Assembly: GCF_023554555.1 (NCBI RefSeq)
Contig: NZ_JAMJWC010000002.1
Coordinates: forward strand, 186,001-250,000
Direction: 5' to 3'
DNA from: Sphingobacterium sp. lm-10
GTDB lineage: Bacteria > Bacteroidota > Bacteroidia > Sphingobacteriales > Sphingobacteriaceae
Length of the DNA stretch: 64,000 bases
Shown here: in pieces, positions 7,092 to 16,686 of the stretch
Layout: every line of letters begins with the position of its first letter
Position numbering within the stretch: the first letter of the stretch is position 1
Made by a program: the position numbers and the translations under genes
The notes under the pieces: model-generated
The model's database searches: none
Seen by the model: only the letters and a program-made list of their open reading frames with translations
Told to the model about the DNA's origin: nothing

Positions 7092-9425
7092 ATGTTAAGA
7101 GATAACAACATTCAAGGTTCTGAAGATAAATCGATCAATGTTATTGACTTATTAAAATATCTATTTATTCATTGGAAGTGGTTTCTACTTTCTGTGCTGT
7201 TTTTTGGTGGTTATTACTACTATCAGTATAGCAAGACGCCTTTTGTCTATAGCAAGTCAGCTATATTGATGATCAAGACGCCACAAAATAGTAATGTCAC
7301 AGCGAGAATTACGCGAAGTTCTATGTTTAATACCGTCAGTGTTGCGAGTGAAATGCTGCAGTTGAAATCAAAAGAATTAATGCGTCATACGATTAACGAA
7401 ATTCAGGGAGACATCAGCTATTCTAAAACGGAGGGCTTAAGAAATATTGAGTTATATAAAGATTCTCCAATTAGAGTAACCTTCTCCAAGGCAGATCCTG
7501 AAGCGCATAAATCTTTAACAATTGTACCCAAAGATTCTAATCACGTAGATTTACAATTGTTGGAAAAAGATAAGATTATTCATAGCCAAAGTATTACTTT
7601 AAATGAAGAAACTGCTACTCCTATAGGTAAATTGACCATTACGCCAAGCAAACTATACAAACCAGCTATATTTGGAGAGGAAATTATTGTTACAAAGGTT
7701 CCTAGAGAAACCATGGTTTCTTACTTTTTATCTCGCCTGAAAATATCGCAAATTGAAGAAGATGCGGGACTATTACAGATTAGCCTAGAAGATCACTCAC
7801 CAAAGCGAGCTACAGATTTACTGATAACATTAATCGAGGTATATAATGAGCAGACTATAGAAGAAAAGAATAGGGTAGCGGTAAATACGGCAGATTTTAT
7901 TCGTGAGCGTATTGCCATAATTGAACGCGACTTAGGAACCGTAGAGACAGATTTGGAGCGTATCAAGATTGAGAACCAAGGTATGGATGTCAATCAGGCC
8001 GCTGGCATGTACATCGCTGAAAGTAGAGAATACCTTTCTGCAAGCCGCGAACTAGAAACACAATTGAGTCTTGCAGAGATGATGCAGGATTACATTCAAG
8101 ATGCAGGTAGATCTGAGAGTTTAATCCCAAGTAATATGGGCTTAGTAGATCTCAATGTAGATCGGTATGTGAATGATTATAATAGTGCTTTGCTGCGTAG
8201 AAATCGTTTATTAGAGGGTAATAATTCTAACAACCCTGTAGTACAAGAGCTCGATCAATACCTCATCTACAATAGACAGAATATTGAACGTGCCGTAAAC
8301 AATGCTATCTCTGGCTTACGTGTGAGGGTTCAAAATGCGCAGCGAGATATGAGTCTTGCACAACGAGGAGCTGTATCTATGCCCGCAAAACAACGCCTGG
8401 TCTTAGGTATTGAGCGCAATCAGAAAGTAAAAGAAGAGCTTTATGTCTTATTGCTCAACAAACGGGAAGAAAATGCGTTGAATCAAGCTATGGCAGATGA
8501 TAATATCCGTGTTATAGATCCTGCTTCAGGTAGTGATTTTCCAATATCGCCGCACAAGATTCGTAAACTGGCTATTGGTATTGGAATAGGTTTAGCGGTA
8601 CCAACCGCGATATTGTTGATGATACTATTTCTAAACACATCCGTTCGTGATCGCAAAGATTTGGAAAAAGTATTGACCGCACCTTTTCTTGGAGAAATTC
8701 CTTTCTCGAAAAACAGTAAGAAGAATGTCCATGTTATCGTTCGAGAGCAAGCTACCGATCCAGTGACCGAGACTTTCCGGATTCTACGTACTAATATTGA
8801 CTTCATGTCTAACGGTAAAAGCAAACAGGTAATCACCTTGACTTCGCTTTCCGAAGGTGTTGGTAAAACTTTTTGTGCAGTTAACCTAGCTGCCAGTTTA
8901 GCTTTTTTAAAGAAAAAGGTACTGCTATTAGATTTAGACCTTCGAAAAGGTACGCTGAGTGATAAAATTACCATTCCGAAAACCAAAGGGGTAAGCCACT
9001 ATCTTGCGGATAAAAACGTTACGCTACAAGATATCTTATATAAAAATGAAATTGCTGGTACAGTCGATATTATTCCTATTGGAGTGATTGCTCCTAATCC
9101 GGTAGAACTTCTCTTGAGCGATCGCTTAGATAGCTTAATAGCTGAATTAAAGGAGTTATATGACTATATTATTGTAGATAACGTTCCAGTGGGCGTTGTG
9201 GCCGATTCATCTATTATAAATAGAATTTCAGAATTGACCATATTCGTAATTCGCGCTGGTAAAATGGATAGAAGACAGCTTCCTGAGATCGAAAATATCT
9301 ATCAACAAGGCACCTTAAATAATGTAGGTATTGTCCTAAATGGTATTCGCAAAGGACGTGCAGGTTATGGGTATGGATACGGGTATGGATATGGTTACGG
9401 CTACGGGTATGGAAAAAAGAAATAA
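7092..9425 (+). CDS. Wzc-like polysaccharide co-polymerase and tyrosine kinase
   Basis: A 777-residue fusion of a Wzz-type chain-length domain and a bacterial tyrosine kinase. A first membrane helix (WKWFLLSVLFFGGYYYYQY, about 30-50) opens the periplasmic part, rich in coiled-coil (roughly 270-470). The second helix (IGIGIGLAVPTAILLMILF) precedes the kinase. Walker A is TSLSEGVGKT (about 584-593), Walker A' is LLLDLDLRKG (Asp614, Asp616, Arg618), and Walker B is DYIIVDNVP. The C-terminus is a tract of eight Gly-Tyr repeats (Tyr759 to Tyr773) ending in three Lys: the autophosphorylated tyrosine cluster. With the Wza-like lipoprotein upstream it would form the envelope-spanning machine that controls polymer length and export. 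Confidence 0.93.
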   Translation: MLRDNNIQGSEDKSINVIDLLKYLFIHWKWFLLSVLFFGGYYYYQYSKTPFVYSKSAILMIKTPQNSNVTARITRSSMFNTVSVASEMLQLKSKELMRHTINEIQGDISYSKTEGLRNIELYKDSPIRVTFSKADPEAHKSLTIVPKDSNHVDLQLLEKDKIIHSQSITLNEETATPIGKLTITPSKLYKPAIFGEEIIVTKVPRETMVSYFLSRLKISQIEEDAGLLQISLEDHSPKRATDLLITLIEVYNEQTIEEKNRVAVNTADFIRERIAIIERDLGTVETDLERIKIENQGMDVNQAAGMYIAESREYLSASRELETQLSLAEMMQDYIQDAGRSESLIPSNMGLVDLNVDRYVNDYNSALLRRNRLLEGNNSNNPVVQELDQYLIYNRQNIERAVNNAISGLRVRVQNAQRDMSLAQRGAVSMPAKQRLVLGIERNQKVKEELYVLLLNKREENALNQAMADDNIRVIDPASGSDFPISPHKIRKLAIGIGIGLAVPTAILLMILFLNTSVRDRKDLEKVLTAPFLGEIPFSKNSKKNVHVIVREQATDPVTETFRILRTNIDFMSNGKSKQVITLTSLSEGVGKTFCAVNLAASLAFLKKKVLLLDLDLRKGTLSDKITIPKTKGVSHYLADKNVTLQDILYKNEIAGTVDIIPIGVIAPNPVELLLSDRLDSLIAELKELYDYIIVDNVPVGVVADSSIINRISELTIFVIRAGKMDRRQLPEIENIYQQGTLNNVGIVLNGIRKGRAGYGYGYGYGYGYGYGYGKKK
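9363..9413 (+). repeat. Gly-Tyr codon repeat encoding the Wzc tyrosine tail
   Basis: Eight tandem six-base units (GGN TAY) encode the Gly-Tyr tail of the Wzc-like kinase, followed by GGA and three Lys codons. The units differ at third positions (GGT/GGG/GGA/GGC, TAT/TAC), so the amino-acid repeat is conserved more strictly than the DNA. Slippage or recombination between units could change the number of phosphorylatable tyrosines. Confidence 0.85.
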
Positions 9426-9459
9426 TTAGTACATTAGTAGGGTCTTAATTATAAAGTTT

Positions 9460-9846
9460 ATGATCAGTCAAATTACTTCCGATGTGAGAATTTCTGTGGA
9501 GTCAATTTATCAACCGGAATATTCTAATCCAGATAATCTTCACTTTATGTTTGCTTATCGCATCACCATAGAAAATCAAAGTATAGATACGATACAGCTG
9601 GTGAGACGTCACTGGGAAATATTCGATACGATAGGAGATCACAAACAGGTTGATGGAGAAGGAGTAGTAGGAGAACAACCTATTCTTGAGCCTGGACAAG
9701 TACATCAATACGCTTCTGGCTGCAATCTTCGAAGCGATATGGGATATATGGAAGGTTTCTATGAAATGCAACGCCTATCAAGTGGCGAATTATTGGAAGT
9801 TGCTATTCCTAGATTCAATCTAATTGCTAATTTCCGAATGAACTAA
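9460..9846 (+). CDS. apaG: ApaG domain protein
   Basis: A 128-residue protein covering the whole ApaG fold (fibronectin III-like). Diagnostic stretches are SVESIYQPEYSNPDNLHFMFAYRITIENQS, VQLVRRHWEIFDTIG after TI, the Gly-rich loop VDGEGVVGEQPILEPG and YASGCNLRSDMGYMEGFYEMQ, which correspond to RHW.I.d..g....V.G.GVVG..P.L.PG. ApaG is linked to divalent cation (Co/Mg) tolerance in enterobacteria, but its biochemical role is not settled. It lies 34 bp after the Wzc-like gene and may be read from the same transcript, though it has no known tie to polysaccharide export. No signal peptide; cytoplasmic. Confidence 0.92.
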   Translation: MISQITSDVRISVESIYQPEYSNPDNLHFMFAYRITIENQSIDTIQLVRRHWEIFDTIGDHKQVDGEGVVGEQPILEPGQVHQYASGCNLRSDMGYMEGFYEMQRLSSGELLEVAIPRFNLIANFRMN

Positions 9847-9924
9847 ATAATAATTATGATGTAAACTTAAGGATTGGTTTACCATCGTTAAGTTGATTTA
9901 ACAATCTCTTGTCGATTTATTGTG

Positions 9925-9932
9925 TACTTTTG
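9925..9932 (+). promoter_or_regulatory. Candidate -7 promoter element
   Basis: TACTTTTG matches TAnnTTTG and lies 14 bp before the preferred ATG (9947) of the SDR gene. The -33 region has no convincing TTG at 19-21 bp. The overlap of this box with the longer possible reading frame (ATG 9920) supports the shorter start. Confidence 0.4.
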
Positions 9933-9946
9933 ACATTTGGAATATT

Positions 9947-10612
9947 ATGTCAACTACAAAGTCACATGCCTTAGTATTAGGCGCTAGCGGATTGGTCGGT
10001 CTGCTCACTACTAAACTGCTTCTGAAAAGAAATACTTATGATGTAATTTACGCAGTTAGCAGGCGTGGAATACCGTTAGAGCACGAGCGATTAGTTCAAA
10101 TCCTCGCTGATTATGATAGTATCGATTCTCATATTGAAAAATTATCTATCGATCACATATTCAGTTGCTTAGGTTCTACACAGAAAAAAACTCCCAATAA
10201 GAAAGACTATACTCAGATAGATCATGATTATCCGCTAAAAGTGGCAAAGATAGGCCAACAAAACGGCGCAAAAAAATTGTCAATCGTTTCGGCTTTAGGA
10301 GCAGATTCTAATTCCAGGTCTTTTTACTTGCGGATGAAAGGCACTACAGAGAAAGATATACAAAGCCTCAATTTTCCACAATTATATATCATGCAACCAT
10401 CATTGATTACTGGTAATAGAGAGGAAACTCGCCTTGCGGAAGGTCTTGCTGCTTCGCTTTTCAAGATCGTCAACCCTATACTATTAGGAGGATTAAAGAA
10501 ATATAGAAGTATTGATGCAGAAAAGATAGCAGAAGCATTAGTAAGTACCGCGAGCTTGGATCAAAACGGTACGCATAGATATCATACAGAATTAATAAAA
10601 CAACTAGCGTGA
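9947..10612 (+). CDS. NAD(P)-binding Rossmann-fold protein (HTATIP2/YbjT-like)
   Basis: A 221-residue atypical short-chain dehydrogenase. It opens with HALVLGASGLVGLLTTKLLLKR, the NAD(P)-binding G-x-x-G-x-x-G loop, and has the HIFSCLGSTQKKT strand and SIVSALGADSNSRSFYLRMKGTTEKDIQ, in which YLRMK provides the Tyr-x3-Lys pair. This pattern is close to the oxidoreductase HTATIP2/Tip30-like group, whose bacterial members have no assigned reaction. The start at 9947 is chosen over 9920 because the extra nine residues overlap the promoter box and precede the Rossmann strand without conservation. It overlaps the ABC-F gene by 4 bp (GTGA), so the two are probably co-translated. Confidence 0.8.
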   Translation: MSTTKSHALVLGASGLVGLLTTKLLLKRNTYDVIYAVSRRGIPLEHERLVQILADYDSIDSHIEKLSIDHIFSCLGSTQKKTPNKKDYTQIDHDYPLKVAKIGQQNGAKKLSIVSALGADSNSRSFYLRMKGTTEKDIQSLNFPQLYIMQPSLITGNREETRLAEGLAASLFKIVNPILLGGLKKYRSIDAEKIAEALVSTASLDQNGTHRYHTELIKQLA

Positions 10613-12474
10613 GTATATTAAGTACAGAAAAATTAAGTCATTCCTTTCACGATCGTTGGCTCTTTCGTGAATTACATTTTGGGATGCAGGCTGGAGACCG
10701 TGTTGCCTTAGTAGGCATCAATGGTACCGGAAAATCGACTTTGCTAAAAATATTAGCTGGCGTAATGGATCCAGATAGCGGAACTGTCGTTAGTGAGCGA
10801 GGAATAAGGGTGGGTTACTTACCGCAAGAGCCTGATTTTGCACATTTGAATACTGTTGAAGATTTTATTTACAGCGCAGACAATAAACAACAACAGCTCA
10901 TTAAAGACTATGAACGTTTGTTGGATTCCGAACATTATGATGAAAACGAACTTGGACGTATTTCTGACGAATTAACAGCCCTTAATGCATGGGAATATGA
11001 ATACCAGATTAAAACAATCCTAAATCGTTTGCAAATATCCGATTTTGACAAGAAAATTTCATCCATGTCTGGTGGGCAGAAAAAACGTTTGGCTTTAGCC
11101 AAATTATTAATTGACGACCCCGATGTATATATATTAGACGAACCAACCAACCACTTGGATATCGAGACAATAGAATGGTTGGAGAAATTGTTGACATCTG
11201 GTAATAAAACAGTATTAATTGTATCACACGATCGATACTTTTTGGATCATGTATGTCAAGAAATACGCGAATTGGATAGGGGAGAAGTATATACTTACAA
11301 AGGAGATTATGCTAATTTTATTGAAAAAAAAGCAGAGCGATATGCTTCCGACGTAGCTAGCGCTGATAAAGCACGCAATCTTTGGAAAAAGGAATTGGAA
11401 TGGATGCGTCGCCAGCCTAAAGCCCGTGGTACAAAATCAAAATCTAGAATAGAGGCTTTTTATGATTTACAAGACAAATCAAAAGCACCTGCCGAACACG
11501 ACAAGGTAAAGCTTAAAATGCAAACATCACGTCAGGGATCCAAAATTATGGAAATCGAAGATGTGAGTAAGTCATTTAAGAAATCTCCCGTCATTTCTGA
11601 TTTTTCTTACACTTTTAAGAAAGGTGATCGTATTGGATTGGCTGGGCGAAATGGGAGCGGTAAATCTACATTTTTGAATTTGATCACCAATTCTTTATCT
11701 CCAGATGCAGGTTCGATATCTACCGGAGAAACTACAGTAATAGGCTATTACAAACAAGGTGGATTAGATTTTAGAGAAAATCAGCGTGTGATTGATGTAG
11801 TCAAAGATGTGGCGGAACACATAGATATGGGTAAAGATGGAATAATTACAGCTTCTCAACTGTTAACCCAATTTTTATTTCCACCCGAAAAACAATTTGG
11901 TATGGTATCCAAATTGAGTGGTGGAGAGCGTAAAAGGTTGCAACTAATGCGAGTACTTATGCTCAATCCTAATTTTCTAATTTTAGATGAGCCATCCAAT
12001 GACTTGGACATGGACACACTGAATATTCTAGAAGATTTTTTAGAGCGTTTCCCTGGTGTGCTATTACTAGTTACGCATGATAGGTATTTACTGGATAAGC
12101 TAACCGATCAGTTATTTATTTTCGATGGTACTGGATATATCAATATGTATAATGGAAATTATGCTGATTTCAAGTTTGAAAATGACGAAAAATTAAAAGC
12201 GGAGAAAGTAAATAAAGGTAAAGCTCCAGAAGTAATTCCTGTTAGTGAAAGTAAATCATCAAAGGCAAAGATTTCATACAAGGAACAAATAGAATATAAC
12301 TCTTTGGAAAAGGAAATAGAAGAAATAGAGACTGATATCTCAGGCTTATCAGAAAAATTAACACAAGTTACCGATCATGTCGAACTCAATAAAATAGTTG
12401 AGCAAATTGAAAATAGGAAAGAGCTATTAGATATAAAGACTACTCGTTGGTTGGAATTAGCAGAATTAGTATAA
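10609..12474 (+). CDS. ABC-F family ATP-binding protein (Uup-like)
   Basis: A 621-residue protein with two nucleotide-binding domains and no membrane segment. First domain: Walker A GINGTGKST, signature MSGGQKKRLALAKLL, Walker B YILDEPTNHLD. Second domain: GRNGSGKST, LSGGERKRLQLMRVL and LILDEPSNDLD. The inter-domain linker (FIEKKAERYASDVASADKARNLWKKEL, quoted from two adjacent helices) is the P-site tRNA-interaction motif typical of ABC-F proteins. The C-terminal 70 residues form a coiled coil like Uup. ABC-F proteins act on the ribosome, resolving stalls or protecting it from antibiotics. It starts with GTG, overlapping the previous stop; its own stop TAA directly abuts the first parS palindrome. 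Confidence 0.9.
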   Translation: MSILSTEKLSHSFHDRWLFRELHFGMQAGDRVALVGINGTGKSTLLKILAGVMDPDSGTVVSERGIRVGYLPQEPDFAHLNTVEDFIYSADNKQQQLIKDYERLLDSEHYDENELGRISDELTALNAWEYEYQIKTILNRLQISDFDKKISSMSGGQKKRLALAKLLIDDPDVYILDEPTNHLDIETIEWLEKLLTSGNKTVLIVSHDRYFLDHVCQEIRELDRGEVYTYKGDYANFIEKKAERYASDVASADKARNLWKKELEWMRRQPKARGTKSKSRIEAFYDLQDKSKAPAEHDKVKLKMQTSRQGSKIMEIEDVSKSFKKSPVISDFSYTFKKGDRIGLAGRNGSGKSTFLNLITNSLSPDAGSISTGETTVIGYYKQGGLDFRENQRVIDVVKDVAEHIDMGKDGIITASQLLTQFLFPPEKQFGMVSKLSGGERKRLQLMRVLMLNPNFLILDEPSNDLDMDTLNILEDFLERFPGVLLLVTHDRYLLDKLTDQLFIFDGTGYINMYNGNYADFKFENDEKLKAEKVNKGKAPEVIPVSESKSSKAKISYKEQIEYNSLEKEIEEIETDISGLSEKLTQVTDHVELNKIVEQIENRKELLDIKTTRWLELAELV

Positions 12475-12490
12475 TGTTTCACGTGAAACA
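12475..12490. promoter_or_regulatory. parS centromere site 1
   Basis: TGTTTCACGTGAAACA is a perfect 16-bp palindrome identical to the broadly conserved chromosomal parS sequence bound by ParB. It begins at the base after the ABC-F stop codon. Confidence 0.92.
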
Positions 12491-12499
12491 ACTAGATAT

Positions 12500-12515
12500 T
12501 GTTTCACGTGAAACA
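12500..12515. promoter_or_regulatory. parS centromere site 2
   Basis: A second perfect copy of TGTTTCACGTGAAACA, separated from the first by 9 bp (25 bp start to start) and ending 13 bp before the mnmG ATG. A pair of exact copies makes chance very unlikely. parA and parB themselves are not in this window. Confidence 0.92.
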
Positions 12516-12528
12516 CAGTAAAAATAAC

Positions 12529-14385
12529 ATGTTTGATAAATATAACGTAATAGTCGTCGGTGCTGGACATGCAGGTTGCGAAGCAGCCGCTGTTGCAGCG
12601 AACATGGGATCCAAAACGCTATTAATAACGATGAATATGGGCGTAATAGCTCAAATGAGTTGTAATCCGGCCATAGGTGGAGTAGCAAAAGGCCAGATAG
12701 TGAGAGAAATCGACGCAATGGGTGGTTACACTGGTATTATTGCCGACAAATCTACTATACAGTTCAGGATGCTGAATCGATCAAAAGGTCCAGCTATGTG
12801 GAGTCCGAGAACACAAAATGACCGTATGCGCTTCGCTGAAGAATGGCGCTGGCAATTAGAAGATATTCCTAACTTGGACATCTGGCAGGATACAGTCAAA
12901 GAGCTGATCGTGTCAGATAATGTAGTGAAAGGAGTGATTACTTCATTAGGAATCCATATTTCTTCTGATGCAGTAATACTCACCAATGGTACGTTTCTCA
13001 ATGGCGTAATTCATGTAGGCGAAAAAACTTTCGGCGGAGGAAGAACAGGAGAGAAGGCAGCTACTGGATTGACAGAACAACTCGTTTCCCTTGGCTTTGA
13101 AGCTGGGAGAATGAAAACAGGAACACCTCCCCGGATTGATGGTAGAAGCTTAGATTATACCAAAATGGAAGAGCAATGGGGAGATGATAATCCAGGTAGA
13201 TTCTCCTATACTGAAGTGGAACGCCCGCTTCAAAAACGTTGTTGCTGGATTACATACACCAATGCTGATGTACATGAAATACTAAAAACTGGGTTCGAGC
13301 AATCACCCATGTTTACCGGTAGAATCAAAGGGTTAGGACCGCGTTATTGTCCATCAATAGAAGATAAAATCAATAGATTTGCAGAACGGGACAGGCATCA
13401 AATCTTTGTAGAACCAGAAGGATTCCGAACAGTAGAGATATACGTTAATGGATTCTCAACATCACTGCCAGAAGATGTACAACTAAAAGCTTTGAGACTT
13501 ATTCCAGGGTTCGAACAAGTAAAAATGTACAGACCAGGATATGCTATAGAATACGATTATTTTCCACCTATGCAGTTGGATCTAACACTCGAAACTCAAC
13601 GTGTAAAGCATCTTTTTTTTGCCGGCCAAATTAATGGAACTACTGGTTATGAAGAAGCCGCAGCTCAAGGTTTCGTAGCTGGTATCAACGCACATCAACG
13701 CATAAATGATCAAAAAGAACTGATTCTTAAACGATCAGAATCGTACATCGGTGTGTTAATAGATGATCTCGTTACAAAAGGAACCGACGAACCTTATCGC
13801 ATGTTTACATCACGCGCAGAACATCGTTTATTACTTCGTCAAGATAATGCAGACATCAGACTAACTCCTATCGCACATAAATTAGGACTGGTGAGTGACG
13901 AGCGCTTAAACCGCGTAGAAGATAAAATAAGCAACTCAGACAAAATAGTCCAGTTTCTGCGTAACACAAGCGCAGAACCCAATGAAGTAAACTCGGCACT
14001 GACAACATGGGGATCCACCGCTATTAATCAAAAGACTAGATTATTTGGCATACTAAGCAGACCGCAAGTCGACATTAAATCATTGGCATCAGTAGATAAA
14101 AATCTAGGTTCATTCCTGAATAATTTTGACGAAGAAACTATTGAGCAAGCTGAGATCAAAGTAAAATACGACAGCTATTTCGAAAAGGAAATGGAAATTG
14201 TGCAGAAGATGAAAAAAATGGAAGACAAAGAAATTTATGCAGACTTTGATTACAAAAGTATAAATTCACTCTCTACAGAAGCAAAACAAAAGCTATCTAC
14301 CATCAAACCTCGTACCTTAGGTCAAGCATCACGCATTTCTGGAGTTTCACCTGCTGATATTAGCATTTTGATGGTACATATATAA
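12529..14385 (+). CDS. mnmG: tRNA uridine-5-carboxymethylaminomethyl modification enzyme MnmG
   Basis: A 618-residue flavoprotein (also called GidA) that with MnmE installs the cmnm5/nm5 group on the wobble uridine of several tRNAs, using methylene-THF, FAD and NADH. Visible: the N-terminal FAD-binding loop [14 protein letters not shown], the signature [32 protein letters not shown], the [19 protein letters not shown] segment and the C-terminal helical MnmE-binding domain ending in [18 protein letters not shown]. The ATG at 12529 fits the family; an upstream ATG at 12499 would place the second parS inside the coding sequence and adds ten unconserved residues. In many bacteria mnmG lies near the replication origin, consistent with the parS pair here. 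Confidence 0.96.
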   Translation: MFDKYNVIVVGAGHAGCEAAAVAANMGSKTLLITMNMGVIAQMSCNPAIGGVAKGQIVREIDAMGGYTGIIADKSTIQFRMLNRSKGPAMWSPRTQNDRMRFAEEWRWQLEDIPNLDIWQDTVKELIVSDNVVKGVITSLGIHISSDAVILTNGTFLNGVIHVGEKTFGGGRTGEKAATGLTEQLVSLGFEAGRMKTGTPPRIDGRSLDYTKMEEQWGDDNPGRFSYTEVERPLQKRCCWITYTNADVHEILKTGFEQSPMFTGRIKGLGPRYCPSIEDKINRFAERDRHQIFVEPEGFRTVEIYVNGFSTSLPEDVQLKALRLIPGFEQVKMYRPGYAIEYDYFPPMQLDLTLETQRVKHLFFAGQINGTTGYEEAAAQGFVAGINAHQRINDQKELILKRSESYIGVLIDDLVTKGTDEPYRMFTSRAEHRLLLRQDNADIRLTPIAHKLGLVSDERLNRVEDKISNSDKIVQFLRNTSAEPNEVNSALTTWGSTAINQKTRLFGILSRPQVDIKSLASVDKNLGSFLNNFDEETIEQAEIKVKYDSYFEKEMEIVQKMKKMEDKEIYADFDYKSINSLSTEAKQKLSTIKPRTLGQASRISGVSPADISILMVHI

Positions 14386-14418
14386 TAACTAATTGATAAT
14401 CAATTAGTTATTATATAT
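14378..14418 (+). terminator. Long perfect hairpin at the mnmG stop codon
   Basis: A 19-bp perfect inverted repeat (arms 14378-14396 and 14400-14418, 3-nt loop) that includes the mnmG TAA. It is entirely AT-rich apart from two G-C pairs and is not followed by a long T run, so it is an unusual rather than classic intrinsic terminator; it could also stabilise the mRNA 3' end. Confidence 0.55.
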
Positions 14419-14466
14419 CTCACATAACAACTATTTAAGCGTATTAAACGAATTATTTTTAATAAT

Positions 14467-16152
14467 ATGACATACATATCCAAAACAGATAAAAATGTCT
14501 TAAAACGCTTAAAAATAGCGTTAAAACAAAATCTAGGTTTGCTTCTCCTTTCAATCATTATTTTGACTGGATTTCAACGATGCGCCAACATGTCACGTCC
14601 TACCGGTGGACCAAAAGATTCTATACCGCCGAGTGTGGTTGCAGAATTACCTGCAAACTTTTCCACAAACTTTACCGAAAGAAAAATCATCATATCTTTT
14701 GATGAGTACGTGAAAACAACCAACCAACAAAAGGAATTTAGTGCATCTCCAGATATGGATATACCTCCGATCTACAAAATCCGTAAAAGAGACCTCCATA
14801 TCCAATTACCAGATAGCCTCGAGGAAAATACAACCTATACCATAAATCTTGGAAAAGGACTAGTAGATTTTAATGAAGGAAATCCTATCTTAAATTACAC
14901 CTATGTATTTTCTACCGGACCAGAACTGGATTCGCTCTCGATCTCGGGCAGGGTAAGTAATGGATATACCCAGTCGTTTGATCCAGAAAAAGACAAAGAC
15001 ATTAACGTTATTTTAATTCCAACCAGTCGGGATTCCATCTTTGGACGCAAAAAAGCATCTATCTTCACAACAGTTGATACCTCTGGTACTTTTAGATTAC
15101 AAAATCTAAAAGAAGATACTTATCGCATCTATGCGATTAAGGAACAAAATAATGATCGTACCTATAATGCACCAGATGAGTGGATCGGCTTCTTGAAAGA
15201 TAGTATCGTACTTAAACGTGACACCGCTGGCATTCATCTCGAGTTAAGCCAAGGAACTCCACGTGCTTTCAAAACCCTTGAGCGTAAATTAGAAAGTAGT
15301 GGAATGGCATTACTAGTGTTTAATAAAGCACTAGAGGACCCCTCTGTACGAATCATAGATCCCGTTGTTTTAAATGATCAAGCTATTCCACGTTTTGCTC
15401 CTACTATGGACTCTGTTCGTATTTATTTACCAAATTTGGAATTTGACTCCATCAAATTCCAAATGTCTGATAACAGTGGTATATTAGATACCAGTCTTAT
15501 ACGGCGGCCAAGGAATCTAAAATTAGAGCGAACCGTAACACCTAAATTCAGTATTACGAATAAGGTTGATCGTGTAAAGCATATACAACTTTCTGCAACC
15601 ACCCCTATTAAACAGGTTGATAAAAACAAGATAATCCTGTTAGAAGATTCTATACCCCGTCGTAATTTTCAGCTCCAAGCAGATAGCGTAAATAAAGAAT
15701 TATACCATATCAGGTATAACTGGCGGCCAAAGAGAAATTATGAACTTACTCTGGAAGAAGGCGCCATACACGGTTTTTTCGACGAAGAGAATAAAGAAGA
15801 AAAATTACAATTTACGATGAATGAAGCCGAAAGTTACGGCGATATTGCATTAACATTCAACGGCTTAGATACCACCCAACAATACGTAATTGAATTAATT
15901 TCAGAAAATAAGGAAAAAATATTTGAATCACACGTGCTACCAACGAATCACCAATTGGCCTATAGGAAATATCCTACAGGAAAATACAGCATTCGAGTTA
16001 TATGGGACAAAAATAGAAATGCGAAGTGGGATCCAGCTGATGTATGGACATTAACAAAACAAGAACCCATATGGTACCTAGACAGGACATTCACCATTCG
16101 AGCCAATTGGGAACAAAATGAAACTATTGATGTACGGTTTGCACCTAATTAG
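14467..16152 (+). CDS. Ig-like (Big_5) domain lipoprotein
   Basis: A 561-residue exported protein. A hydrophobic segment (LGLLLLSIIILTGF) ends at Cys39 in QRCANMSRPTGGPKD; the Cys followed by a Pro/Gly-rich stretch and 'PTGGPKDSIPP' is the recurrent start of this Bacteroidota family. The next ~100 residues form an Ig-like domain of the Big_5 kind (VVAELPANFSTNFTERKIIISFDEYV ... TYTINLGKGLVDFNEGN, quoted as separate parts). The middle and C-terminal parts look like further beta domains, ending with IRVIWDKNRNAKWDPADVW. Probably a periplasmic or outer-membrane-anchored lipoprotein; no function is known to me. The lipobox is weak (F-Q-R before Cys), so lipidation is inferred. Confidence 0.75.
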   Translation: MTYISKTDKNVLKRLKIALKQNLGLLLLSIIILTGFQRCANMSRPTGGPKDSIPPSVVAELPANFSTNFTERKIIISFDEYVKTTNQQKEFSASPDMDIPPIYKIRKRDLHIQLPDSLEENTTYTINLGKGLVDFNEGNPILNYTYVFSTGPELDSLSISGRVSNGYTQSFDPEKDKDINVILIPTSRDSIFGRKKASIFTTVDTSGTFRLQNLKEDTYRIYAIKEQNNDRTYNAPDEWIGFLKDSIVLKRDTAGIHLELSQGTPRAFKTLERKLESSGMALLVFNKALEDPSVRIIDPVVLNDQAIPRFAPTMDSVRIYLPNLEFDSIKFQMSDNSGILDTSLIRRPRNLKLERTVTPKFSITNKVDRVKHIQLSATTPIKQVDKNKIILLEDSIPRRNFQLQADSVNKELYHIRYNWRPKRNYELTLEEGAIHGFFDEENKEEKLQFTMNEAESYGDIALTFNGLDTTQQYVIELISENKEKIFESHVLPTNHQLAYRKYPTGKYSIRVIWDKNRNAKWDPADVWTLTKQEPIWYLDRTFTIRANWEQNETIDVRFAPN

Positions 16153-16676
16153 ATAGGCTTTTCATCTTTAAACCAAGAGCTGTACATCACATAATTGTGT
16201 GGGAGTTTATCCAATAAAGCCAATTGCTCATCTGTTAGCGGCTTAATCTTTTTGGCAGGAACTCCCGCATATAAATAACCGGATTCGCAGACCGTGTTTT
16301 CTAAAACCACGGCACCGGCGGCAATAATTACATGGCTTTGTAGTACGGCGCGATCCATAACAATAGCACCCATACCCACCAGTACATGAGAGTGTATCAC
16401 ACAGCCGTGCACAATAGCATTGTGACCAATGTTTACGTACGATCCAATATCGGTACCATTACGTTCATATGTGCCATGAATAGTGACGTTATCCTGAATG
16501 TTACTGAAATTTCCAATCCGAATATAATTTACATCTCCACGTATAACCGCATTAAACCAAATAGAGCATTGCGAACCAATGGTAACATCACCCACAATAG
16601 TACAATTGGGAGCAAGGAATGCATCTAAAGCAATCTCAGGGACATGATCCCCTACAGGTAATATAATAGCTGACAT
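16149..16676 (-). CDS. Gamma-carbonic anhydrase family protein
   Basis: A 175-residue left-handed beta-helix protein made of hexapeptide repeats (LAPNCTIVGDVTIGSQCSIWFNAVIRGDVNYIRIG is quoted only in part: the IWFNAVIRGD segment is diagnostic of the YrdA/PaaY/gamma-CA group). The metal-ligand His residues appear in VTIHG, NIGHNAIVHGCVIHSH. YADG-like end: GYLYAGVPAKKIKPL. Members form trimers with a Zn or Fe site between subunits; many lack proven carbonic anhydrase activity. It follows nadB by 10 bp and is likely co-transcribed with it. Its stop overlaps the end of the convergent Ig-like lipoprotein gene by 4 bp. Confidence 0.88.
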   Translation of the reverse strand: MSAIILPVGDHVPEIALDAFLAPNCTIVGDVTIGSQCSIWFNAVIRGDVNYIRIGNFSNIQDNVTIHGTYERNGTDIGSYVNIGHNAIVHGCVIHSHVLVGMGAIVMDRAVLQSHVIIAAGAVVLENTVCESGYLYAGVPAKKIKPLTDEQLALLDKLPHNYVMYSSWFKDEKPI

Positions 16677-16686
16677 AAAGTAAAAA

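Noticed and set aside
8483..8986. 167-residue open frame antisense to the wzc-like gene
   Set aside because: It is a shadow of the strongly supported kinase-coding strand, with no motif, start signal or conserved look.
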